Origin: Streptomyces shenzhenensis
GTDB taxonomy: Bacteria; Actinomycetota; Actinomycetes; Streptomycetales; Streptomycetaceae
Direction: 5' to 3'
DNA length: 64,000 nt
NCBI RefSeq assembly: GCF_003688995.1
Contig: NZ_PENI01000009.1
Location: 1-64,000 of the forward strand
Below the pieces are notes generated by a model, which worked only from the letters and a program-made list of their open reading frames with translations, had not been told where the DNA came from and ran no database searches. The translations under genes were made by a program, and so were the position numbers. Positions 43,162 through 53,161 of this stretch are shown in pieces; position 1 is the stretch's first letter; every line of letters begins with the position of its first letter.

Positions 43162-45665
43162 GGAGCTTCGCCCCGAACGGCCTCGCTCGCGCGGCCGTAC
43201 GCTTCAAACCCGCGTCGTTCGCCGGCACGTTCGTCGCGCTGATGATGTCGGCACTGATCGTCGCCGCCTGCGGCATCCTGCTGGAGACGGGTGCCCGCGC
43301 CTCGGTGCCGGCGGAGCGGTACGCGAAGGCGCCGGTCGTCGTGGCGGCCGATCAGTCCGCGCGGCTCGTCACCGATACCGTCGACGGCCCCGAGGAAACC
43401 GCGTACCCGCTGCCGGACACCGCCCGCGTGGACGCGGGGCTCGCGGCGAAGGCCGCCCGGGCGCCGGGCGCCGAGGCCGCGGTGCCGGACTTCACCTTCC
43501 CGGTGCGGCAGGGCGACGGGGCGCTCACCGGCCACGGCTGGGGCTCGCACATTTTCACCGGCACCGCGCTGTCCGTGGGCGCCGCGCCCCGTGCGGGCGA
43601 GGTCGTGCTCGACGCCGCAGCGGCCCGTACCGCGAAGGCCGGCGTCGGCGACACCGTCGCGCTCGAAACGGCCGCCGGGCGCGCGGGCTTCCGGGTGTCC
43701 GGGCTGGCCGAGGCCGGGGCGGGCGACACCGCAGCGGCGGGCGGCGGCAAGGCCACTGCCTGGTTCGCCGACGCCGAGGCACCCGCGCTGGCCGGGCACC
43801 CCGGCAAGGCCGACGCCATCGCCGTACTGGCCGCGGACGGCGCCGACACCAACGCCCTCGCCGCCGCCGTCGAGAAGGCACTCGCCGACTCCGGCGCACA
43901 GGTGCTCACCGGGGACGGCCGCGGCGAAGTCGAGGACCGGGGCCTGGCGTACGCCAAGGAGACGCTCACCGCGCTCGGCGGCTCCTTCGGCGGGATCGCC
44001 ACCCTGGTCGCCGTCTTCACCGCCGCAGGGACGTTCGCCCTCTCCGTCGGCCAGCGCACCCGCGAGTTCGCGCTGCTGCGCGCCGTCGGCGCCACCCCGC
44101 GGCAGATCCGCCGCGCGGTCGCCGCCGAAGCGCTGCTTGTCGCACCGCTCGCCGGGCTGTTCGGGTGCCTGCCGGGGATCGCGCTGGCGAGCTGGTGGTT
44201 CGGGCAGTTGCAGGACCGCGGGGCCGTCCCGGAGGCGGTCGAGCTGCACATCTCGTGGATCCCGCTGCTCATCGCCGTCGGGACCGGGCTGCTCACGGCG
44301 CTCGGCGCCGGCTTGATGGCCGGGCGCAGGCCCGCGAAGACCAAGCCGGGGCAGGCGCTCACCGAAGCCTCGGTGGAGCGGCTGCGGCCGGGCGTCATCC
44401 GTATCGTCCTCGGGCTGGGCGCCGTCGTCGGCGGCGCGGTTCTCGCCGGCGTCGCCGCCTCCGCCGCCGGTGCCGACGCGGCCAACGCCTCCCTCGGCGT
44501 CGTCATGCTGTTCATGCTCGCCGTCGCGCTGCTCGGCCCGCTGGTGGCCCGGCTGTGCGCAGCACTCTTCGGCCTCCTGCTCCGCGGCGGCGGCGCCCCG
44601 GCGGCACTGGCCGCCGCCAACTCCCGCACCAACGCCCGCAGGTTGGCCTCCGCGATCACCCCGATCGTGCTGGCGATGGCCTTCGCCTCGACGCTCGTCT
44701 TCATGCACACGAGCGAGAGCCAGGTCGCCGCGGCACAGCTCCGCGACGGCATCACGGCGGACCATGTCGTCACCAACCCGGCGGGCCTGCCCGCCGGCGC
44801 AGCCGACCGGGCCGCCCACGCTCCCGGTGTCGACGCGGCCGTGAGCCTGCTCGACACGCAGGTGCTGGTGCCCGTCGACTCCGGCGGCGAGACGTCACTT
44901 CAGGGGTCGGCGACCCAGGGCATCTCGGGCTCCGGCGCTCAACTCGCCGACGTACAGGACCTGGACGTACGCAGCGGCAGCCTGGACCGCGTCGGTGCCG
45001 GCCGTATCGCCATCGACAAGACCCTCGCCACCGCGGCGAAGGTCAAGGTCGGCGACGAGTTGCCGCTCCACCTCCCCGACGGCACCGAGGCCCGCCCGGA
45101 AGTCGTCGCGGTCTACGGCCGCGGCCTGGGCCTGGCGGCGGTGACCATGGACCGCGCGTCCCTGGCCGGCCACGTCACGTCGGGCTTCGACAGCACGCTG
45201 CTGGTACGCGGCGGCGACGCCGAGCCGCTCGCCGCACTCGGCGAGGTCACCGACTCCTCGGGCTACGCCGTCGAGCAGAGTGTGGACCGTGAACTCGGCG
45301 CCTGGGCCAACTACATGATGGCCGCCGTCCTGGGTGGCTTCGCCGCCATCGCCGCCGTCAACACCTTGGTGATGACGGTCCTGGACCGCCGCCGCGAACT
45401 GGCCACGCTCCGCCTCGTCGGCTCCACCCGCCGCCAGGTGCTGCGCATGCTCCGCTGGGAGAGCCTGCTGGTATCGGCAGCGGGCGTGGCCCTGGGAACG
45501 GCCATCGCCATGATCACGCTGACCCCGATGATGCGCGGCCTGACGGGGGAGTCCCCGCACATACCCCCGCTGCTGTACGTCACATTCGCCGCGACCGCGG
45601 TGTCCCTCGGCCTCCTCGCCGTAACCCTCCCGGCCCGCGCGGTACTGCGCGACCGGGATGCCTGA
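43158..45665 (+). CDS. FtsX-like ABC transporter permease (duplicated)
   Basis: 835 residues. Architecture: membrane helix, ~200-residue extracytoplasmic domain, FtsX helices (GGIATLVAVFTAAGTFALSV, RTREFALLRAVGATPRQIRR), two further helices, a second extracytoplasmic domain, and a second FtsX block (AAIAAVNTLVMTVLDRRREL, ATLRLVGSTRRQVLRML). This is the streptomycete double-FtsX form. It works with the preceding ATPase. Control by the upstream two-component system would fit an envelope-stress or antibiotic-resistance module. Confidence 0.9.
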   Translation: MRSFAPNGLARAAVRFKPASFAGTFVALMMSALIVAACGILLETGARASVPAERYAKAPVVVAADQSARLVTDTVDGPEETAYPLPDTARVDAGLAAKAARAPGAEAAVPDFTFPVRQGDGALTGHGWGSHIFTGTALSVGAAPRAGEVVLDAAAARTAKAGVGDTVALETAAGRAGFRVSGLAEAGAGDTAAAGGGKATAWFADAEAPALAGHPGKADAIAVLAADGADTNALAAAVEKALADSGAQVLTGDGRGEVEDRGLAYAKETLTALGGSFGGIATLVAVFTAAGTFALSVGQRTREFALLRAVGATPRQIRRAVAAEALLVAPLAGLFGCLPGIALASWWFGQLQDRGAVPEAVELHISWIPLLIAVGTGLLTALGAGLMAGRRPAKTKPGQALTEASVERLRPGVIRIVLGLGAVVGGAVLAGVAASAAGADAANASLGVVMLFMLAVALLGPLVARLCAALFGLLLRGGGAPAALAAANSRTNARRLASAITPIVLAMAFASTLVFMHTSESQVAAAQLRDGITADHVVTNPAGLPAGAADRAAHAPGVDAAVSLLDTQVLVPVDSGGETSLQGSATQGISGSGAQLADVQDLDVRSGSLDRVGAGRIAIDKTLATAAKVKVGDELPLHLPDGTEARPEVVAVYGRGLGLAAVTMDRASLAGHVTSGFDSTLLVRGGDAEPLAALGEVTDSSGYAVEQSVDRELGAWANYMMAAVLGGFAAIAAVNTLVMTVLDRRRELATLRLVGSTRRQVLRMLRWESLLVSAAGVALGTAIAMITLTPMMRGLTGESPHIPPLLYVTFAATAVSLGLLAVTLPARAVLRDRDA

Positions 45666-45723
45666 ACTCATGACGCGTGACCGGCGCTTCCCTTATTCGC
45701 CCGGCAATGACGGAAGGACGTTC

Positions 45724-47121
45724 ATGACCGCGACTCTGGCTCCCCCGGTCCACATCGGGAAGGCCGCTGTCGGGGCCCTCGGCATGCTGGCGGTCGCCAC
45801 CGGTGCCTTGGAGTCGGTGGTGACGCCGACGCTCCCACTCCTGCAACGCGAACTGGATATGAGCCCGGCCGAAGGGGCCTTACTCAGCATCATGCTCCTC
45901 ATCACCGGCGCGCTCGTCACCCCGATCGCGGGCAAGTTCGGCGACCGCTACGGCGGAAAACGAGTCCTGATCCGGCTGATGGCGGTGGTCTCAGCCGGCG
46001 GCCTGGTGTCCGCCCTGGCACCGAACCTGCCCGTGCTGCTGCTCGGCCAGGTACTGCAGGGAGCGATGGTGGGCGCGCTTCCCCTGTCGTTCATCCTGGT
46101 GCGCACACACCTCCCCGCGGGAGAGTCGAAGGTGGCCATCGGGGTGGTCAGCGGGTTGTTCGTGGGCGGCGGGATGGCGGGAACGCTGTCGGCCGGGCCC
46201 GTGGCGGAAGAGCTGTCCCGACACTGGATGTTCGCGCTGCCGACGATCGCGGTCATCGGGGCCACCCTGCTGGTGAACAGGCTGATGCCGCACGATCCGC
46301 CGGGCCGGTCGGACGAGTCCGGGGTCGACTGGCCAGGCCTGGCTCTCCTGAGCGGGACACTGGTCACGCTGATGCTCGTGCTCGCGCTGGCGCCCGACAT
46401 CGGCTCGCAGCCACTCGTGCTCGGCGCCCTCATCCTGGTTCTGGCCGCCTTCGTGACCGGCTGGATCGCGGTTGAGCGGCGTGCGGCCGCGCCGATGGTC
46501 GATCTGCGCATGCTGGCCCGGCCTGCGATGTGGACGTCGTGTGTGCTGACGTTCGTGGTCTGCGTCGGTACCTCGGTGCCGGTCTATCTCGTCCCGCAGC
46601 TGTTCGCGGTGCCTGCCGACGAGTACGGTTTCGGGGCCGGCGCCACCGAGATCGGCTTCTTCCTGCTGCCCGGCGCCATTGCCGCGTCGCTGGCCGGGCC
46701 GATCGGTGGGATCGGGGCGCGGCGTTTCGGCTCGCGTGCCGTGGTCACCGCCGGGATCGTCATCATGGTCGCCGCCCTGATCGCCCTGGCGGCCGTGCAC
46801 ACCGAGGTATGGCACCTCGTCATCGGCAAGGCGATGATCGCGCTTGCCAACGGCCTGTGCGTCACGGCGATGGTGACCAGCACCGCCACCTCCGTCGAAC
46901 CAAGTGAAACCGGCATCGCCAGCAGCCTGGTCCTGGTGACACGCGTGGTCGGCTACGCCGTGGGTGCGCAGGTCAGCGGCGCGATCCTCACCGCCGGGAC
47001 CCCCTCCGGGTCGGATGTCCCGGCCGAATCGGCCTTCGTCACCGGCTTCGTCATAGCCGGCGCCGTCACAGCGCTGTCCCTGCTTGTCACCCGCACCATG
47101 AGCAAAGGAGTCAAGTCATGA
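45724..47121 (+). CDS. Major facilitator superfamily exporter (DHA2-like)
   Basis: 465 residues from the ATG at 45724 (GGAAGGA upstream). Twelve to fourteen helices with the motif-A loop GKFGDRYGGKRVLIRL and motif-C-like GGGMAGTLSAGPVAE. Proton-driven drug or metabolite efflux is the usual function. One leucine codon is TTA (45880-45882 in GALLS), rare in streptomycetes and read by the developmental tRNA bldA. The stop overlaps the monooxygenase start (ATGA), so the pair is co-translated. Confidence 0.9.
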   Translation: MTATLAPPVHIGKAAVGALGMLAVATGALESVVTPTLPLLQRELDMSPAEGALLSIMLLITGALVTPIAGKFGDRYGGKRVLIRLMAVVSAGGLVSALAPNLPVLLLGQVLQGAMVGALPLSFILVRTHLPAGESKVAIGVVSGLFVGGGMAGTLSAGPVAEELSRHWMFALPTIAVIGATLLVNRLMPHDPPGRSDESGVDWPGLALLSGTLVTLMLVLALAPDIGSQPLVLGALILVLAAFVTGWIAVERRAAAPMVDLRMLARPAMWTSCVLTFVVCVGTSVPVYLVPQLFAVPADEYGFGAGATEIGFFLLPGAIAASLAGPIGGIGARRFGSRAVVTAGIVIMVAALIALAAVHTEVWHLVIGKAMIALANGLCVTAMVTSTATSVEPSETGIASSLVLVTRVVGYAVGAQVSGAILTAGTPSGSDVPAESAFVTGFVIAGAVTALSLLVTRTMSKGVKS

Positions 47122-48338
47122 CCCACACCGATCCGTTGAGGGATATCCGTACGACGCCCAGGCGCAAGGTCCTGATATCCGGGGCCAGCATCGCGGGGCC
47201 CGCCCTTGCATACTGGCTGCACCGCTACGGATTCGCCGTCACGGTGGTCGAGAAGGCGCGAACACTTCGGGGCGGTGGTTATCCCATCGACGTGCGCGGC
47301 ACCGCACTCGAGGTCGTCCGGAGGATGGGAATCTTGCCGCGACTGCAGGACGCGCACATCGACCTGCGCCGGCTGACCTTCCTCGACGGCGACGGCAGCG
47401 AGGTGGCCTCGGTCAACCCGCACACCCTCACCGGCGGTGTCGCGGGACGGGACCTGGAGGTGCGGCGCGGCGATCTGACCGACGCTCTCTACGCGGCGGT
47501 CCGTGACGACGTGGAGTTCTTGTTCGACGACTCCATCGACACCCTCGACCAGTCCGGCCACGGGGTCGACGTCACCTTCCGCGGGGGCAGCAGGCGTACG
47601 TTCGACATGGTGTTCGGCGCGGACGGTCTGCACTCACGTACCCGCGAGTTCTTGTTCGGCCCCGAAGAGCAGTTCCACCGGTACCTCGGCTACTGCTTCG
47701 CCGTGTTCACCATGCGCAACACCTTCGGGCTCTCCCACGAGACCGTGATGTGGAACACCCCGGGCAGGGCCGCGGCACTCTACGCCGTGGGGGACAACGA
47801 CGAAGTGCACGCCTTCCTGAACTTCGCCCAGCCGGAACCGCCGTTCGACGCGTTCCGGAACCCGGAAGCCCAACGGGACCTGGTCGCAGCGGTGTTCGCC
47901 GACGCGGGATGGGAGGTCCCGGGCATGCTCGCCGCCATGCGCGACGCGGATGACCTGTTCTTCGACGGGGTCAGCCAGATCCGCATGCCCCGCTGGTCCG
48001 GCGGCAGGGTCGCGCTGGTGGGCGACGCCGCGTACGCACCCTCGTTCCTCACCGGACAGGGCACCAGCCTCGCCCTCGTCGGCGCATACATGCTCGCCGG
48101 GTCCCTGGCCGAGCGGGACCACACCGCGGGCTTCGCTGCGTACGAACATGACACCCGTGAGTTTGTGACCCTGAACCAGGGGCTGGTCGGCGAGGGTGGT
48201 GCCGCCCTCTTCCCGACCACCGCCCGGGCCCTGGAGCAGCGCAACGACAGGCTGCGCAAGCTCAGCGCCATGCCCTCCGCGGAGGGACGACCGGCCCATT
48301 CGGCCCTCACCCTGCCCGAATTCACGCCCATGCCGTGA
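47118..48338 (+). CDS. FAD-dependent aromatic monooxygenase (PHBH-like)
   Basis: 406 residues. FAD fold KVLISGASIAGPALAYWLHR (GxSxxG variant), middle motif DMVFGADGLHSRTREFLFG (DG motif), and GDAAYAPSFLTGQGTSLALVGA. Members hydroxylate phenols, tetracyclines or similar molecules with NAD(P)H and O2. Coupling to an MFS exporter is typical of small resistance or tailoring cassettes. A strong bidirectional terminator follows. Confidence 0.9.
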   Translation: MTHTDPLRDIRTTPRRKVLISGASIAGPALAYWLHRYGFAVTVVEKARTLRGGGYPIDVRGTALEVVRRMGILPRLQDAHIDLRRLTFLDGDGSEVASVNPHTLTGGVAGRDLEVRRGDLTDALYAAVRDDVEFLFDDSIDTLDQSGHGVDVTFRGGSRRTFDMVFGADGLHSRTREFLFGPEEQFHRYLGYCFAVFTMRNTFGLSHETVMWNTPGRAAALYAVGDNDEVHAFLNFAQPEPPFDAFRNPEAQRDLVAAVFADAGWEVPGMLAAMRDADDLFFDGVSQIRMPRWSGGRVALVGDAAYAPSFLTGQGTSLALVGAYMLAGSLAERDHTAGFAAYEHDTREFVTLNQGLVGEGGAALFPTTARALEQRNDRLRKLSAMPSAEGRPAHSALTLPEFTPMP

Positions 48339-48368
48339 GCCCGGGCACGTGTGCCGATGACGGGCGTC

Positions 48369-48408
48369 ACCGGCGGTGGGGGCCGGTGGTCCGGCCCCCA
48401 CCGCCGGT
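48369..48408. terminator. Bidirectional hairpin between convergent monooxygenase and fucosidase genes
   Basis: A perfect 18-bp stem (ACCGGCGGTGGGGGCCGG and its complement) with a TGGT tetraloop lies 31 bp after the monooxygenase stop. Confidence 0.9.
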
Positions 48409-48565
48409 GGGGGCGCTGATCGCGGAGCGCCACAGCCGCAGGCCGCCCAGCTGGGTGCTTGCGACGCCTCCGGTCGGCCACACACCGGCGGCACGGGCTG
48501 CTGGTCATCGCCCATGTGGGCGGGTGTTGTGGACCTCCACCGCCCGCCCGGCCCGCGGCCCTGAG

Positions 48566-48665
48566 ATCACCGCGTGCCGCCACGACCGCCTGCCGCTGTC
48601 GAGTGCGACCCTGAACTGGCTCGCCGGCCTCATCTGCGGCGCGCTGCGACCGGCGAGGCCGTTCA
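48566..48665 (+). pseudogene. Possible IS5-type transposase N-terminal fragment
   Basis: One frame reads CRHDRLPLSSATLNWLAGLI, which recalls the start of streptomycete IS5-family transposases. It continues only a few codons in a sensible way and has no DDE region or ends. Otherwise 48409-48700 shows no gene. Confidence 0.3.
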
Positions 48666-48700
48666 GGCACCCGGCACGGTCCTGCCGGGGATGTCGCGGA

Positions 48701-50038
48701 TCAGCGCAGCGGGACGTCCACCCGGACGGGCCCGGCGAGGGCGTGGTCACCGATCGTCACGACGAGCGCGCCGTCGACGACCTCGGTGGAGGCGCCGGTG
48801 GCGGCAGCGAGGTCCAGGGCATCGCCGTCGGCGTCGAGGGTCACCCGGGTGCCTGCCGGTGCGTCGACGAACGCGTGGGCAGTCTGCCCGGTACGGGTCC
48901 AGCGGACCCAGGGCTCGTCGGAGGGGCGTGCGAGGTCCGCGCCGAGGGGACGCGAGCCGAAGACGGCCTCCGCGTTCGCGTGGTTCCAGGCTCCGAGCTC
49001 CTCCAGGGTGCGGCGCTGCAGCGGCGTGACCTCGCCGGACGCGGTCAGACCGATGTTCAGCAGCAGATTGCCGCCCCGTGAGACGACGTCGAGGAAGTGG
49101 CGGATGGCGCCCTGCCCGCTCAGGGAGTTGGACTCGTCCTCCAGCCGGTTGTGGCCGAAGGAGAAGCCGACACCGCGGCAGTTCTCCCAGGCCGCGTCGC
49201 CCTCGCTGTCGCGGCCCTGCTCGTACTCGCTGGTGCGGAAGTCCCAGTGCGTCTCGCCCCAGCGGTCGTTGGCCACACCCTCGGGGCGGGTGGCGTAGAA
49301 GCGGCGGAAGAGCTCGACGAGGCTCTTGTCGCCCTCGGGCTTGCCGGCGTCGGGGTACTCGATGTCGCCCCACAGGACTTCCGGCCGGTACTTCTCGATG
49401 AGGTCGGCGACGTGGTCGAAGGCGTAGTCGGCGTAGCCCTTGTCCGTGGGGCGCAGGGCGTCGTCGATGTGGCGGACGATGGGCGGGGTCTGGGTGAAGT
49501 GCCAGTCGAGGCCGCCGGAGTAGTACACGCCGAAGCGGATGCCCCTGCGTTCGGCGGCGTCGCGGAACTCGCCGATCAGGTCGCGCTGGGGGCCGCGGCG
49601 GACGGTGTTGCGATCGCCGGTGCCGGGGGCGTCCCACAGGGTGACACCGTCGTGGTGCTTGGTGGTGGGGACGAAGTAGCGGGCGCCGGTGGCGGCGACG
49701 AGGTCCATGACGGAGTCGGCGTCGAAGGACTCGGCCTTCCACAGGTCGAGGAACGTGTCGTAGTCGGCGCCGCCGTAGACCTCCTGATGGTGCTGGCGGG
49801 CCGGGCTGCCTTCGATGCGGATGGTGTTGTAGTACCACTCGGCGTATGGGTTGTGCTTGAACCATTCCTCTTCGTCGATGGTGCCCAGCGCGCCGATGGG
49901 CTCGCCCCAGGCAGGGACGGAGTAGGGGCCCCAGTGGACGAAGATGCCGAGCTTGGCGTCCTGGAACCAGGCCGGTGTCGCACGCACGAACTGCTGGTAC
50001 TGCTCCGGGCGCTCAGGGGCGTTCTTGAACATGGCCAT
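48701..50038 (-). CDS. GH29 alpha-L-fucosidase
   Basis: 445 residues from the ATG at 50038 (GAAAGGA upstream; ATG two codons on is possible). GH29 landmarks: WFQDAKLGIFVHWGPYSVPA, YFVPTTKHHDGVTLWDAPGT, GVYYSGGLDWHF, and the nucleophile Asp in EVLWGDIEYPD. The C-terminal beta domain ends RVDVPLR. No signal peptide is present, so it should act in the cytoplasm on imported fuco-oligosaccharides, fitting the ABC importer upstream. It is the last gene of the importer operon. Confidence 0.92.
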   Translation of the reverse strand: MAMFKNAPERPEQYQQFVRATPAWFQDAKLGIFVHWGPYSVPAWGEPIGALGTIDEEEWFKHNPYAEWYYNTIRIEGSPARQHHQEVYGGADYDTFLDLWKAESFDADSVMDLVAATGARYFVPTTKHHDGVTLWDAPGTGDRNTVRRGPQRDLIGEFRDAAERRGIRFGVYYSGGLDWHFTQTPPIVRHIDDALRPTDKGYADYAFDHVADLIEKYRPEVLWGDIEYPDAGKPEGDKSLVELFRRFYATRPEGVANDRWGETHWDFRTSEYEQGRDSEGDAAWENCRGVGFSFGHNRLEDESNSLSGQGAIRHFLDVVSRGGNLLLNIGLTASGEVTPLQRRTLEELGAWNHANAEAVFGSRPLGADLARPSDEPWVRWTRTGQTAHAFVDAPAGTRVTLDADGDALDLAAATGASTEVVDGALVVTIGDHALAGPVRVDVPLR

Positions 50039-50078
50039 GCCGGGATGGTCCTTTCCGGGTTCGAGCGTTGCTCTGGAT

Positions 50079-50933
50079 TCAGCGGCCGCCGAGGCCTGAG
50101 GTGACGATGCCGCGCACGAGGTAGCGCTGGAGGGCGATGAGCAGGACGGTGGACGGCAGCATGGAGATCACCGAGGCGGCCATGATGAGGTGCCACTGGG
50201 TTCCCTGCTGGCCGAAGAATTGCTGGAGGCCGAGTGGGATGGTGCCGAGGGTGGTGACGTCGTTGACGATCACCAGGGGCCACAGGAAGGAGTTCCAGTA
50301 GGTGATGAAGGTGAACACGGCGAGCACGGCGAGAGAGGGCCGTGCCAGCGGGAGCATGATGCGAAAGAACGTGCCGAGTTGGCCCAGGCCGTCGATGCGG
50401 GAGGCGTCCTCCAGCTCCTGTGGGACGGTGATGAAGAACTGGCGCAGCAGGAACGCGCCGAGCGCGGTGAATGCCCACGGCACGATGAGCGCCTGGTAGG
50501 TGTTGACCCAGCCCAGTTCCCGCATGAGGACGAAGGCGGGCACGATGATGACTTCCTGGGGGAGCATCATCGTCGCGAGGAACACCATGAAGGTCGCGCT
50601 GCGTCCACGCCAGCGCAGCCGGGAGAAGGCGTATCCGGAGAGTGCGGACACCGCGAGGGTGATGAGGGTGCCGCCGGCCGCGACGACGATGCCGTTGACG
50701 AGGTAACGGGCGAACGGCGCGTAGGAGAAGACTTCGGCGTAGTTGCCCCATTGGAGGCTCGAGCCGAACAGGGACGGCGGCGTCGAGAAGATCTCCGAGG
50801 GCGCCTTCAGCGAGGTGCCGATCATGAAGATCAGTGGGGACATGAAGAGCAGCGCGACGAGGATCAGCAGTGTGTAGCCGATCGCCGTGCGGAGGTTCCG
50901 GACGCCGCGTCCGCGGGAGACGACGTCACTCAT
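50079..50933 (-). CDS. Sugar ABC transporter permease, MalG-type
   Basis: 284 residues, six membrane helices, EAA coupling motif EDASRIDGLGQLGTFFRIML. The start overlaps the other permease stop by 8 bp. It pairs with the MalF-type permease and the lipoprotein. No ATPase gene is present locally, so a shared MsiK-like ATPase encoded elsewhere is expected, as is usual in streptomycetes. Confidence 0.92.
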   Translation of the reverse strand: MSDVVSRGRGVRNLRTAIGYTLLILVALLFMSPLIFMIGTSLKAPSEIFSTPPSLFGSSLQWGNYAEVFSYAPFARYLVNGIVVAAGGTLITLAVSALSGYAFSRLRWRGRSATFMVFLATMMLPQEVIIVPAFVLMRELGWVNTYQALIVPWAFTALGAFLLRQFFITVPQELEDASRIDGLGQLGTFFRIMLPLARPSLAVLAVFTFITYWNSFLWPLVIVNDVTTLGTIPLGLQQFFGQQGTQWHLIMAASVISMLPSTVLLIALQRYLVRGIVTSGLGGR

Positions 50934-51864
50934 AGTGCACCCACTTCTTCTGCCCGAGGAACTGCACGGCGGTGACGCCGAGGATGATGACGAACAGCAC
51001 CCAGGCCGCGGCGGAGGCCAGTCCCAGCTTCTGGAACGTGAAGCCCTGGTTGTAGATGAACTGCACGAGGGTGACCGTGGAGTCGCCGGGGCCGCCGCGC
51101 GTCATGATGTACGGCTGGATGAACACCTGGAAGGAGGTGATGAGGGTCATCGTCGTGGCGAAGAACAGCGACGGTGAGATCAGCGGGAGCTTGATCCGCC
51201 AGAACACCGTCCAGGCGTTCGCGCCGTCCAGCGAGGCGGCTTCGAGCTGGCTCTCCGGCACGGAGTCCAGCGCGGACGAGAAGACGATCATGTTGTAGCC
51301 GAAGCCCTGCCAGACGCTCATGATGACGATCGCGATCATCGCCCAGTGCGGGTCGGCGAGGAAGTCCGGCAGCTTGATGCCGAAGAACGACTGAGCCGTC
51401 GCGTCGATCGCGCCGTTCGGCTGGTACAGCATGCGCCACACGACCGCGTTGGCGACGATCGGGGTGACCGTGGGCAGGAAGAAGATGACCCGGAAGATCT
51501 GCCGGTGCCGGATCTTCGGGGACAGCCAGGCCGCCATGCCCAGGGATACGACGAGGTTGAGCGGCACGTAGAGGACGACGAACAGGAGCGTGTTGGTCAG
51601 TGCCGTACGGAAGGCCGGATCACTGATCAGCTGCCGGTAGTTCTCGAAGCCGATCCACGACGGGCTGCCGATCATGGGCCAGTCGTGCAGGCTCATGGCC
51701 AGGGCGATGCCGATGGGGACGAGGGTGAACAGTGCGAGCCCGAGGGCGTGGGGCGCGGCGAATCCGACGCCCCACGCTCCGGACCAGCCGCGCCGACGGC
51801 CACCGGGGCGGTGGTCCTTCGGCGCCGCTGCGGCAGTCACCTCGCGTGCGGAGACATGTGCCAT
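50926..51864 (-). CDS. Sugar ABC transporter permease, MalF-type
   Basis: 312 residues with six helices and EAA motif QLEAASLDGANAWTVFWRIK. A polar N-terminal ~30 residues precedes the first helix. It lies between the binding-protein and MalG-type genes in the order typical of CUT1 importers for oligosaccharides. Confidence 0.92.
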   Translation of the reverse strand: MAHVSAREVTAAAAPKDHRPGGRRRGWSGAWGVGFAAPHALGLALFTLVPIGIALAMSLHDWPMIGSPSWIGFENYRQLISDPAFRTALTNTLLFVVLYVPLNLVVSLGMAAWLSPKIRHRQIFRVIFFLPTVTPIVANAVVWRMLYQPNGAIDATAQSFFGIKLPDFLADPHWAMIAIVIMSVWQGFGYNMIVFSSALDSVPESQLEAASLDGANAWTVFWRIKLPLISPSLFFATTMTLITSFQVFIQPYIMTRGGPGDSTVTLVQFIYNQGFTFQKLGLASAAAWVLFVIILGVTAVQFLGQKKWVHYE

Positions 51865-51876
51865 GCTGGGTCCCGG

Positions 51877-53100
51877 CTACTTTCCGATTTGGCGGGAGAT
51901 CTCCGCGAGCACGCCTGCGGCCGGCTTCTCCCCGTTCACCATCTGCGGGCCGTACTGGCTGAGCATCTGGTTGAGCTTGTCACCGTCGGAGCTCCCCGGC
52001 AGCGGGACGGCGCTCGCGAGCGCACTGTCCAGGGTTTCCTTCGCGCCGTCGATACCGGCGTTCTCGTACCAGGCCGCCTGCGCCGCCGTGCGGGCGGGGA
52101 AGGCTCGGCCGTCCTTGGCGAGTGAGGTCAGGGTCTTTTCCGACGTCATCGCCGTGATGGCCTTGAAGGCGGCCGTCGGGTCGGAGCAGGTCTTGGAGAT
52201 GCCGAACCCGCTGCCCGCCGAGTAGGTCTTCTGCTCTCCCTGGGGCGACGGGATGGTCGTGACACCCACGTCGAACTTGGCCTTCGCCTTGAAGTCGAGG
52301 GAGTTCCACGGGCCGCCGACCGTCGCGGCGGCCGTGCCGTTGATGAAGGCGTTGTCGTCGGCGCTGGCGTCGGCGCCGTCGGCCTTGGTCGCGGTGCCGT
52401 CCTTGACGAGGCCGGCGATCCACTCGATCGCCTGCGCGGTCTTCGGGTCGTCGAGGGAGACCTTGCCGGAGTCGTCGATCATCTTGGCGCCGCCGGTGGA
52501 GAGGATCGTTCCTTCGAGGAAGATGTCCTCGACGGTGGTCGCGAGAGCGACCTGGCCGTTCTTCTTCAGGGCGGTGGCCGCGGTCTCGAAGTCGTTGACG
52601 GTCCATCCCGGCTTCGGGGCGTCGACGCCGGCCTTGGCGAAGGCGTCCTTGTTGTAGAAGAGGAGGAGCGGGCCGGTGTCGTAGGGGATGGCGTACTGCT
52701 TGCCGTCCACGGCCAGGGCCTTCATGGCCCCTTCGTCGAACGCGGCGGTGTCGAAGCCGGTCGACTTGATGAGGTCGTCCAGCGGCAGGAGGCCCTCGGA
52801 GAACTGGTTCACGCGCAGGCTCTGCATCGTGACGATACAGGGCGCGGCAGACGTCCCGAGCTGTGTCGAGATCTTGGTCCAGTAGTCGTTGAACGGCGAG
52901 CCCTGCAGGGACACCTTCTTGCCGGATGCCTCGGCGCCCGTGTTTCCGACCCCCTCCCAGACCTTCTGATCCTCCGACGAGCCGATCCACATCGACCAGC
53001 TGAGGGTGTCGCTGCTTCCCGAGCTCTGGCCGCCGGAGCAGCCCGTGAGGAGCAGAGCCCCCACAGCCGTGGTGGCGACGGCCACAGTCCGTACTCTCAT
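51877..53100 (-). CDS. Extracellular sugar-binding lipoprotein (CUT1 type)
   Basis: 407 residues with lipobox LLTGC (MRVRTVAVATTAVGALLLTG then Cys). Family 1 solute-binding fold: GLLPLDDLIKSTGFD, PYDTGPLLLFYNKDAFAKAG, AAATVGGPWNSLDF, GSGFGISKTCSDPTAAFKA. It captures the sugar (fucose-containing oligosaccharide by context). It is the first gene of the importer-fucosidase operon, driven by the promoter and operator at 53162. Confidence 0.92.
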   Translation of the reverse strand: MRVRTVAVATTAVGALLLTGCSGGQSSGSSDTLSWSMWIGSSEDQKVWEGVGNTGAEASGKKVSLQGSPFNDYWTKISTQLGTSAAPCIVTMQSLRVNQFSEGLLPLDDLIKSTGFDTAAFDEGAMKALAVDGKQYAIPYDTGPLLLFYNKDAFAKAGVDAPKPGWTVNDFETAATALKKNGQVALATTVEDIFLEGTILSTGGAKMIDDSGKVSLDDPKTAQAIEWIAGLVKDGTATKADGADASADDNAFINGTAAATVGGPWNSLDFKAKAKFDVGVTTIPSPQGEQKTYSAGSGFGISKTCSDPTAAFKAITAMTSEKTLTSLAKDGRAFPARTAAQAAWYENAGIDGAKETLDSALASAVPLPGSSDGDKLNQMLSQYGPQMVNGEKPAAGVLAEISRQIGK

Positions 53101-53161
53101 GTCATCACCTTTGATTTCATTCGGCCTGGTGGCTGGGGTACTCCGAGGTCAGGCACGAGCG

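Noticed and set aside
41922..44819. Minus-strand open frame of 965 codons opposite the ABC transporter
   Set aside because: Antisense shadow caused by high GC; low-complexity Gly/Arg/Ala composition and no motif.
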